This document shows, one piece after another, positions 1-5,251 of a DNA stretch of 8,901 nt (the stretch's first letter is position 1; each line of letters opens with the position of its first letter). Both the position numbers and the translations under genes were made by a program. The notes under the pieces are model-generated. The model ran no database searches. It was not told the DNA's origin and worked only from the letters and a program-made list of their open reading frames with translations. Source of the DNA: Gallionellaceae bacterium (lineage in GTDB: Bacteria; Pseudomonadota; Gammaproteobacteria; Burkholderiales; Gallionellaceae); assembly GCA_021731185.1 (NCBI GenBank), contig JAKFXW010000074.1, positions 1 to 8,901 of the forward strand, given 5' to 3'.

Positions 1-33
1 GCGTTACTGGGAGCAGGCTGCTCCCAGTAACGC
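1..33. repeat. Perfect 33-bp palindrome at the window edge
   Basis: Bases 1-16 (gcgttactgggagcag) are the exact reverse complement of bases 18-33, around a single centre base at 17. The 18-33 arm encodes the conserved RYWEQ of the MerR gene on the minus strand. The 1-16 arm replaces what should be the next MerR codons. There is no U-tract, so it does not look like a terminator. A fold-back at the end of an assembled sequence is the simplest explanation. Confidence 0.95.
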
Positions 34-137
34 AGCACATGCGCTTTAACACCACACAACACACTCACCTCACCGATGGTGAAATATCGCTTTGCCGGGA
101 TTGCTGGCAATTCAGAATCAGGCTTACGGTTTTCCAT
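1..137 (-). CDS. MerR-family transcriptional regulator, N-terminal fragment (cut by window edge)
   Basis: This is the first 40 or so residues of a MerR-family DNA-binding regulator. It reads ATG at 137-135, then a short lead and the helix-turn-helix signature RYFTIGEVSVLCGVKAHVLR, followed by YWEQ at residues 37-40. Family members bind spaced promoters as dimers through this N-terminal winged helix; the effector domain would lie beyond the window, so the signal it senses is unknown. It starts 30 nt after the ihfA stop, and a MerR gene directly after ihfA is the usual arrangement in beta- and gammaproteobacteria, so co-transcription is likely. No good ribosome binding site precedes the ATG. 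After Gln40 the reading continues as PAPSN, where the family normally has E-F; that part is the second arm of the palindrome at 1-33 and is probably not real coding sequence. Confidence 0.8.
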   Translation of the reverse strand, partial: MENRKPDSELPAIPAKRYFTIGEVSVLCGVKAHVLRYWEQPAPSN

Positions 138-167
138 GTGTAACAATTACCACAACTACGGGTTGTT

Positions 168-479
168 TTATTGCAGCCTGTTTTTGGCAGGCGGATAGCT
201 TGTTCCGACCAAAGTTTTCAGTTTTTGGCTGGGATGGAAAGTCACTACACGTCTTGCGGTGATCGGTATATCTTCGCCTGTTTTTGGGTTACGACCTGGG
301 CGCTGTGATTTCTCGCGCAGTTGAAAATTACCAAAGCTGGATAGCTTCACACTTTCACCCGCCTCCAATTGAGCGCGTATTTCTTCAAAATACGACTCCA
401 CCATATCCTTGGCTTCCCGCTTGTTCAAGCCCACCTTTTCGGATACTAAGTCCGCCAACTCTGCTTTAGTCAATGTCAT
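168..479 (-). CDS. ihfA: Integration host factor subunit alpha
   Basis: IHF-alpha pairs with IHF-beta to bind specific DNA sites and bend them sharply, shaping the nucleoid and helping transcription, recombination and replication. The 103-residue product matches the family (E. coli 99): MTLTKAELAD at the start, the helical dimer body to about residue 45, VKLSSFGNF at 45-52, and the beta-arm RNPKTGEDIPITARRVVTF at 63-81, with Pro65 as the intercalating residue. I chose the ATG at 477-479 because the family starts MxLTKAE and an AGAGGG ribosome binding site lies 4 nt upstream (484-489). The frame is open further up to 530, inside pheT, but that extension has no family match. It begins 13 nt after the pheT stop, so it is translated from the same message. 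The C-terminal tail is a few residues longer than in E. coli. Confidence 0.97.
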   Translation of the reverse strand: MTLTKAELADLVSEKVGLNKREAKDMVESYFEEIRAQLEAGESVKLSSFGNFQLREKSQRPGRNPKTGEDIPITARRVVTFHPSQKLKTLVGTSYPPAKNRLQ

Positions 480-492
480 AAATCCCTCTGAG

Positions 493-2862
493 TTAAGTAC
501 GTAACTGCGCACCCAGTCTTTGCGAGACATCCGTCAGGCGCGTGATGCTTGCTTCAATTTCAAAATCAGTTAAAGTTTTTTCAGTATCTTGCAATAACAC
601 ACGGAATGCAAGGCTTTTTTTACCTTCTTCAACACCTTTTCCACGATATACGTCAAACAACGCAATCTCAATTACAAAATACGCCTTTTCATTATTCATC
701 GCATCCAACAAAACTTGAACAGGCAGCTTGTCATCTATAACAAATGCAAGATCCCTTCGCACAGGAGGGAATTTTGAAATCTCCTTTGCCTGCGGCGGCG
801 AAGTCTGTACTAAAACGGACATGTCCACTTCAAACCAAACGGCGGTTTGCACCATGTCATACTGTTGCACCCACTTGGGGTGTAGCTCACCCAGCCAGCC
901 TATAGGCAGTCCATGCAACTGGATTTGTGCGGATCGTCCAGGATGGGAAGCTGGATGGGGCAACGCCACAAATGTTAGCAACTTGGGCGCGAATAATGCT
1001 TCCACATCAGCCTTCACATCGTAAAAATCAATATTGCGCGATTCTGCTCCCCACTGTTCAGGGAGCGCCGCACCGTAACATAATCCGGCTAACCTCTCAT
1101 GCTGAACGCGACCTGCATTTTCAAAACACGCACCCAATTCAAACAGTCGTACACGCACTTGTTTGCGCGCCAAATTAACCCGTAACGCACCGAGCAAGCC
1201 GCCGAGCAAGCTGCTGCGCATCACGGCCAGTTGATTGGAAATAGGATTCTTAAGTGTAATCGGCGCGTCATTCGCACATATATCCTGTTCAGTTTGCAAA
1301 TCCAGAAATGCATAGCTGATCGTTTCCTGATAATCCCGCGCAACCATTATTTGCCGACAATGCGCGACAGGTCTTCGCGATTCAGGCTGCGGCAACATAG
1401 TCATCGTCGCCAGCGGTGAGGCAGGCAAGATATTGTCATAACCATAAATGCGCGCGATCTCTTCAATCAAATCAGCTTCAATCGAAATATCGAAACGATA
1501 ACTGGGCGGGGTGACGTGGAAATCATCACCCTGCTGCTTGAAATTAAAACTCAGCCGCTTTAACAAATTAGCGATTTCAATTTTAGTGAGTGACATGCCC
1601 AACACACGTTTAATGCGGCTTGCACGCAATATGATGATTTCGCGTGCGGGTAATTGTCCCAGCACTTGAGTTATTTCGCTGGTTTGGCCGCCACATATTT
1701 CCAGTAATAATTGTGTCGCACGTTCCAATGCCGGACGTGTCATGGCGAAATCGACACCACGCTCAAAGCGCTGTGATGAATCAGAGCTGGCGTTTATGCG
1801 ACGCGCTTTTCCGGCAATGGCATCCGGTGTAAAAAAGGCACTCTCCAATAGCACATCCTGCGTTGATACCTGAACGCCGCTGGCGGCTCCGCCCATAATT
1901 CCGGCTAAAGCCAGCGCGTTTTTCTCATCCGCAATCACCAGCATATCGTCCTGCATAATTACATTGTCCCCTTGTGGGGCATTTTGACCATTCAGCAATT
2001 CCAATTGCTCATCTGCTCGGGCATAGCGCACGGTAATGCCGCCTGCAATTTTGCTAAGATCAAACGCATGTAATGGCTGACCTAATTCAATCATCACATA
2101 ATTCGTAATATCAACCACGGCATTGATGCTGCGAATACCGCTACGCTCCAAGCGGCGCGCCATCCACAGAGGTGTGACCGCTGCTGCGTTAACTCCTCGC
2201 ACAATACGTGCGCAATATAGAGGACAAGCAGAAGGCTCTGCGATTTTTAATTTGATTGATTCATGCAGAGTCGGGATGCTAGGCGTAACGCTGGGGGCAG
2301 CGTAAGCAATGCCCGTGATCGCCGCAACTTCACGCGCAATGCCCGCCACACTAAAGCAATCACTGCGATTGGGCGTGAGTTTCAGGGTGAACAAGGTGTC
2401 ATCCAACTCCAGATAATCGCGCAGATTACTGCCCACTGGCGCATCCGCAGGCAGCAACCACAAACCTTCGCTCATTGTCGCTAAACCTAATTCCTTGGCT
2501 GAACACAACATGCCGTATGATTCAACATTACGTACGCTGGTTTGTTTGATAACTAGATCGCCTGGTAAGACCGCACCAATTTGTGCACATGGTACTTTCA
2601 CACCGACTGCCACATTGCTAGCACCGCACACGATACTCAATGGCTGCGCTTCGCCTATGTCAACCTGACACACGTTTAGCCGATCCGCATCGGGATGCGT
2701 CTTGACTTCCAGCACTTTACCCACCACTACATTGTTAAATTGCGGTGCAGCAGGCTCTAATGACTCGACCTCCAGCCCCGCCATAGTCAGGGCATGAGCC
2801 AAGTCTGCACTGGGCATATCAGGGTTAACCCACGTCCGCAACCAATTTTCAGAAAATTTCAA
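493..2862 (-). CDS. pheT: Phenylalanine--tRNA ligase beta subunit
   Basis: PheT is the large subunit of the cytoplasmic alpha2-beta2 enzyme that charges tRNA-Phe; it binds the tRNA and hydrolyses wrongly made Tyr-tRNA(Phe). The 789 residues (E. coli 795) show all expected domains: N-terminal segment MKFSENWLRTWV, OB-fold tRNA-binding domain about 39-150 (HPDADRLNVC at 56-65), B3/B4 editing domain about 210-385 (DITNYVMIELGQPLHAFD at 251-268), B5 domain about 405-475 ending in EADLIEEIARIYGYDN, catalytic-like core about 480-690, and the C-terminal FDX-ACB anticodon-binding domain about 695-788 (KFPPVRRDLAFVI). The start is TTG at 2862-2860: the conserved MKFSENWL begins there, a TAG blocks the frame four codons upstream, and AGGAA lies 6 nt before it. 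It follows pheS by 33 nt. No frameshift is visible. Confidence 0.98.
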   Translation of the reverse strand: MKFSENWLRTWVNPDMPSADLAHALTMAGLEVESLEPAAPQFNNVVVGKVLEVKTHPDADRLNVCQVDIGEAQPLSIVCGASNVAVGVKVPCAQIGAVLPGDLVIKQTSVRNVESYGMLCSAKELGLATMSEGLWLLPADAPVGSNLRDYLELDDTLFTLKLTPNRSDCFSVAGIAREVAAITGIAYAAPSVTPSIPTLHESIKLKIAEPSACPLYCARIVRGVNAAAVTPLWMARRLERSGIRSINAVVDITNYVMIELGQPLHAFDLSKIAGGITVRYARADEQLELLNGQNAPQGDNVIMQDDMLVIADEKNALALAGIMGGAASGVQVSTQDVLLESAFFTPDAIAGKARRINASSDSSQRFERGVDFAMTRPALERATQLLLEICGGQTSEITQVLGQLPAREIIILRASRIKRVLGMSLTKIEIANLLKRLSFNFKQQGDDFHVTPPSYRFDISIEADLIEEIARIYGYDNILPASPLATMTMLPQPESRRPVAHCRQIMVARDYQETISYAFLDLQTEQDICANDAPITLKNPISNQLAVMRSSLLGGLLGALRVNLARKQVRVRLFELGACFENAGRVQHERLAGLCYGAALPEQWGAESRNIDFYDVKADVEALFAPKLLTFVALPHPASHPGRSAQIQLHGLPIGWLGELHPKWVQQYDMVQTAVWFEVDMSVLVQTSPPQAKEISKFPPVRRDLAFVIDDKLPVQVLLDAMNNEKAYFVIEIALFDVYRGKGVEEGKKSLAFRVLLQDTEKTLTDFEIEASITRLTDVSQRLGAQLRT

Positions 2863-2868
2863 TTGATG

Positions 2869-2873
2869 TTCCT
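2869..2873 (-). promoter_or_regulatory. Ribosome binding site fixing the TTG start of pheT
   Basis: AGGAA on the minus strand, 6 nt before TTG at 2862-2860. With the in-frame TAG just upstream (2874-2872, overlapping the site) and no nearby in-frame ATG, it settles the UUG start. Confidence 0.75.
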
Positions 2874-2895
2874 ATTTATGTTCATAGCGTGGGGG

Positions 2896-3915
2896 CTAAT
2901 TAAATTGCTTCAGAAAGCGTAAATCGCCTTCGTAAAACAGGCGCAAATCAGCTACGCCATATCGCAACATGGCCAAGCGCTCCACACCCAATCCAAATGC
3001 AAATCCCAGATATTTTTCACTGTCGATATTGACATGTTTAAGCACATTGGGATGCACCATGCCACTGCCTAACACCTCCAGCCATCCGGTACGGCTACAC
3101 ACGCGACAACCCTTGCCGTTACATTGCACACATTGAATATCCATTTCAGCGGATGGCTCGGTGAACGGAAAAAAAGAAGGACGGAAACGCACTTTCAAAT
3201 CATTGCGCTCGAAAAAATTTTGCATGAAATCTGCCAGCAAGCCTTTTAAAATCGCAAAATTAACATCCTCTGCCACCCACAAACCTTCCACCTGATGAAA
3301 CATGGGCGAATGCGTGACATCCGAATCGCATCGATACACACGGCCTGGCGCAATGATCTTGAGCGGTGGCGTGTTATTTTCCATGTAACGAATCTGCACG
3401 GGTGAAGTGTGCGTACGCAACACATGCTTGTCATCTACATAAAACGTATCGTGCATGGCACGCGCCGGATGATTCTCAGGAATATTAAGTGCAGTGAAAT
3501 TATAAAAATCACTTTCTATCTCAGGCCCCGTTGCGACCGCAAAGCCCAGTGATTGAAATAAATTCTCAATGCGCTCCAAGGTACGCGTGACCGGATGCAG
3601 CCCGCCACAACCGAAGCCCCGGCCGGGTAAAGTTACATCCAGAAACTCTGCCGCTAATTTGCGCTGCAATTGATCCTGCTGCAATGCATTACGCCGCTGC
3701 GATAAGGCTTCTTCTATGGCTTGTTTAACGCGGTTGATGCGCGCACCCGCTGCAGGGCGCTCCTCGGCAGGCAGCCCACCCAGGCTTTTCAAAAGAGCTG
3801 TTAGCCGACCTTCTTTGCCCAGATAACGCGCCTTGACCTGCTCCAGCTCGGCGGCCTGCTTAACAGCGGCAAACTCCCGCGATGCGGATTCGAATATTTG
3901 ATCTAAATCTTGCAT
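2896..3915 (-). CDS. pheS: Phenylalanine--tRNA ligase alpha subunit
   Basis: PheS is the catalytic subunit of phenylalanyl-tRNA synthetase, a class II enzyme that activates Phe with ATP and joins it to tRNA-Phe. Reading from ATG at 3915 gives 339 residues (E. coli 327): an N-terminal coiled coil about 1-90, the catalytic core from about 95 with motif 2 (GRVYRCDSDVTHSPMFHQVE, 191-210), FRPSFFPFTEPSAEMD (244-259), and motif 3 (GFAFGLGVERLAMLRYG, 304-320). Residues 262-273 form a CxxC-x4-CxxC knuckle that E. coli lacks; it could bind zinc and explains the extra length. The Ala in GFAFG (306) that shapes the Phe pocket is present. The frame is open upstream with TTG codons at 3948, 3939 and 3936, but the family begins near MQDL. 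I see no clear ribosome binding site before 3915, so the exact start is less certain than the identity. Confidence 0.97.
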   Translation of the reverse strand: MQDLDQIFESASREFAAVKQAAELEQVKARYLGKEGRLTALLKSLGGLPAEERPAAGARINRVKQAIEEALSQRRNALQQDQLQRKLAAEFLDVTLPGRGFGCGGLHPVTRTLERIENLFQSLGFAVATGPEIESDFYNFTALNIPENHPARAMHDTFYVDDKHVLRTHTSPVQIRYMENNTPPLKIIAPGRVYRCDSDVTHSPMFHQVEGLWVAEDVNFAILKGLLADFMQNFFERNDLKVRFRPSFFPFTEPSAEMDIQCVQCNGKGCRVCSRTGWLEVLGSGMVHPNVLKHVNIDSEKYLGFAFGLGVERLAMLRYGVADLRLFYEGDLRFLKQFN

Positions 3916-3949
3916 GGATTTTAACGATACATTCAACAAGGCACACAAT

Positions 3950-3976
3950 AAAAAAGGAGGCGCAAAACGCCTCCTT
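3950..3976 (-). terminator. Intrinsic terminator or attenuator between rplT and pheS
   Basis: On the minus strand a perfect 9-bp stem, aaggaggcg (3976-3968) with cgcctcctt (3962-3954), closes a 5-nt loop and runs into six U residues (3955-3950, two of them paired) before UAUUG. It begins 21 nt after the rplT stop and ends 34 nt before the pheS ATG. This is a textbook Rho-independent terminator in structure. Because pheS, pheT and ihfA follow with no obvious promoter of their own, it may act as a partial terminator or attenuator. E. coli also attenuates pheST here, but through the Phe-rich pheM leader peptide, which I do not find. Confidence 0.8.
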
Positions 3977-3997
3977 CAGGATACCCAAAATGACGGC

Positions 3998-4357
3998 TTA
4001 AACCCCGAGACTGGCTTTTGCCTGCCCAACAATCTGCGCGAAAGCAGCTTTGTCAAACACGGCGATATCCGCCAGTACTTTGCGATCAATTTCAATTGCC
4101 GCTTTTTTCAGGCCATTCATAAACACACTGTAGCTTAAGCCTTGTTCACGCGCCGCAGCATTGATACGCGCAATCCACAAAGTACGGAATTGACGCTTGC
4201 GTTGACGACGATCGCGATAAGCGTATTGGCCAGCCTTCATGACCGCTTCTTTGGCTATTCTATATACATTATTGCGGCGACCGCGATAACCTTTGGCCAA
4301 GGCCAGAATTTTCTTATGCCGCGCCCGCGCCGTTACACCACGTTTAACTCTAGACAT
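3998..4357 (-). CDS. rplT: 50S ribosomal protein L20
   Basis: L20 is a primary 23S rRNA-binding protein needed early in large-subunit assembly; in E. coli it also represses its own operon by binding the message upstream of rpmI. The 119-residue product (E. coli 118) is full length and highly basic: a long N-terminal extension rich in Arg and Lys (MSRVKRGVTARARHKKILAL, 1-20), the hallmark QYAYRDRRQRKRQFR (44-58), LWIARINAAAR (60-70) and the globular C-terminal half with NGLKKAAIEIDRKVLADIAV (81-100). The ATG follows the rpmI stop by 9 nt, and its AAGGAG ribosome binding site (4363-4368) overlaps that stop, so the two genes are translationally linked. An intrinsic terminator follows the stop. 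Confidence 0.98.
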   Translation of the reverse strand: MSRVKRGVTARARHKKILALAKGYRGRRNNVYRIAKEAVMKAGQYAYRDRRQRKRQFRTLWIARINAAAREQGLSYSVFMNGLKKAAIEIDRKVLADIAVFDKAAFAQIVGQAKASLGV

Positions 4358-4362
4358 ATCAG

Positions 4363-4368
4363 CTCCTT
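4363..4368 (-). promoter_or_regulatory. rplT ribosome binding site overlapping the rpmI stop
   Basis: AAGGAG on the minus strand, 5 nt before the rplT ATG. Its first two bases are the last two of the rpmI TAA (4369-4367). Ribosomes ending on rpmI can restart at once, which suits equal output of L35 and L20. Confidence 0.8.
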
Positions 4369-4564
4369 ATGCGTATGGCATCATGGCACGCACCGATGCC
4401 ATATTGGTGGCGTGAACGCCAGTGGTTCCACGCAATTGACGTTTAGTCTTGGTGGTCTTTTTGGTCAAAATATGACGCTTGAATGCTTGCGAACGCTTAA
4501 CGCTTCCGCCTGCACGAACCACAAAGCGTTTTTTTGCACCGCTTTTAGTTTTCATTTTAGGCAT
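4367..4564 (-). CDS. rpmI: 50S ribosomal protein L35
   Basis: L35 is a small basic protein of the large ribosomal subunit. The 65 residues equal the E. coli length, with the family start MPKMKTKSGAKKRF, a Lys/Arg-rich centre containing RHILTKKTTKTKRQLRG (30-46) and the usual ending PYA. The ATG at 4564-4562 has CGGAG (4574-4570) 5 nt upstream. It is followed almost immediately by rplT and preceded by a 116-nt spacer after infC, much longer than the spacer after it. That spacer carries stem-loops and is the place where L20 feedback acts in E. coli. Confidence 0.97.
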   Translation of the reverse strand: MPKMKTKSGAKKRFVVRAGGSVKRSQAFKRHILTKKTTKTKRQLRGTTGVHATNMASVRAMMPYA

Positions 4565-4569
4565 AACAA

Positions 4570-4638
4570 CTCCGTATTATTTTACGACGACGGGAGGCTT
4601 CTGACAGAAGCACTTAAAAACCCGGAATCACTTTTTAA
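4570..4638 (-). promoter_or_regulatory. Structured rpmI leader, candidate L20 control region
   Basis: The infC-rpmI spacer holds two tandem stem-loops on the minus strand. The first pairs ttaaaaa (4638-4632) with tttttaa (4620-4614), a 7-bp A/U stem around an 11-nt loop. The second pairs gcttct (4611-4606 side) with agaagc (4602-4597) around a 3-nt loop. The rpmI ribosome binding site follows at 4574-4570. Neither stem has a following U-tract, so they are not terminators. In E. coli, L20 binds RNA in this region and represses rpmI-rplT; that this leader does the same is inference. Confidence 0.4.
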
Positions 4639-4680
4639 ACTACTGCCACACTTACAACTACATTATGTACACAACGAAAC

Positions 4681-5199
4681 TTATTTCTTTTTAGGGCTTA
4701 ATACCATCACCATCTGCCGCCCTTCCATTTTGGGGAACTGCTCCACCATGCCATGCTCTTCTAGCTCTACCCGCACTCGCTCCATTACCTGCATACCAAT
4801 ACTTTGGTGGGCAATTTCACGTCCGCGAAAGCGCAATGTAACTTTGGTCTTGTCTCCTTCTCCCAGAAAGCGAATCAAGTTGCGTAGCTTGATATTGAAA
4901 TCGCCGTCATCGGTGCCTGGGCGAAATTTCACTTCCTTAATCTGAACCTGCTTTTGTTTAAGTTTGGTTTCGTGCTGCTTCTTACTTTCAGCATATCGAA
5001 ATTTGCCTATATCCATAATTCGGCAGACGGGTGGTTCTGCCATGGGCGCAATTTCAACTAAATCCAAATCAGCTTCTTCAGCCAGCCGCAGTGCTTCTGC
5101 GGATGTGACGATACCAAGTGGCTCTCCTTTTACTCCAACCAGCCGCACCTGCGGTGCTGTAATCTGCTCGTTGAGGCGTTGTGTTTTATCCTGTGCTAT
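4681..5199 (-). CDS. infC: Translation initiation factor IF-3
   Basis: IF-3 binds the 30S subunit, keeps it apart from 50S and checks the start codon and initiator tRNA. The 172 residues (E. coli 180) show the N-domain with EPLGIVTSAEALRLAEEADL and AEPPVCRIMDIGKF (about 54-67), a Lys-rich linker KKQHETKLKQKQVQIKEVKF (73-92) and the C-domain with FRPGTDDGDF, TLRFRGREIAHQ and GRQMVMVLSPKKK at the end. The start is not an ATG. Conserved sequence continues upstream of the first GTG (5148) as AQDKTQRLNEQITAPQ and reaches ATA at 5199-5197, with GGAGG (5211-5207) 7 nt before it. Non-standard starts on infC are normal and allow IF-3 to repress itself. An in-frame ATT at 5205-5203 is possible but lies only 1 nt from the ribosome binding site. 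It follows thrS by 52 nt. Confidence 0.96.
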   Translation of the reverse strand: MAQDKTQRLNEQITAPQVRLVGVKGEPLGIVTSAEALRLAEEADLDLVEIAPMAEPPVCRIMDIGKFRYAESKKQHETKLKQKQVQIKEVKFRPGTDDGDFNIKLRNLIRFLGEGDKTKVTLRFRGREIAHQSIGMQVMERVRVELEEHGMVEQFPKMEGRQMVMVLSPKKK

Positions 5200-5206
5200 T
5201 GCAATT

Positions 5207-5211
5207 CCTCC
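5207..5211 (-). promoter_or_regulatory. infC ribosome binding site that decides the ATA start
   Basis: GGAGG on the minus strand. Spacing is 7 nt to ATA (5199), near ideal, but only 1 nt to the in-frame ATT (5205). No comparable site precedes the GTG at 5148. Confidence 0.8.
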
Positions 5212-5251
5212 AATAAAAATTAAACCGTGCTATTCCACGCAGTTTTAGGTA

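Noticed and set aside
480..530. Upstream extension of ihfA into pheT (17 extra residues)
   Set aside because: It does not match the IHF-alpha family, and a good ribosome binding site directly precedes the internal ATG at 479.
3933..3965. Ten-codon ORF (TTG start, MRLLFYCVPC) after AAGGAGG, considered as a pheM-like leader peptide
   Set aside because: It overlaps the terminator rather than preceding it, has one Phe codon only, and its TTG sits in the hairpin loop. It does not fit pheM-type attenuation.
4640..4680. CATAAT box after infC, considered as an internal promoter for rpmI-rplT
   Set aside because: No acceptable -35 at 16-18 bp (the sequence there is the AAG-rich end of infC).
4142..4945. 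267-codon open frame on the plus strand
   Set aside because: It lies opposite rplT, rpmI and infC, all clear genes, and its translation has no domain-like pattern. It is a shadow of their codon bias.
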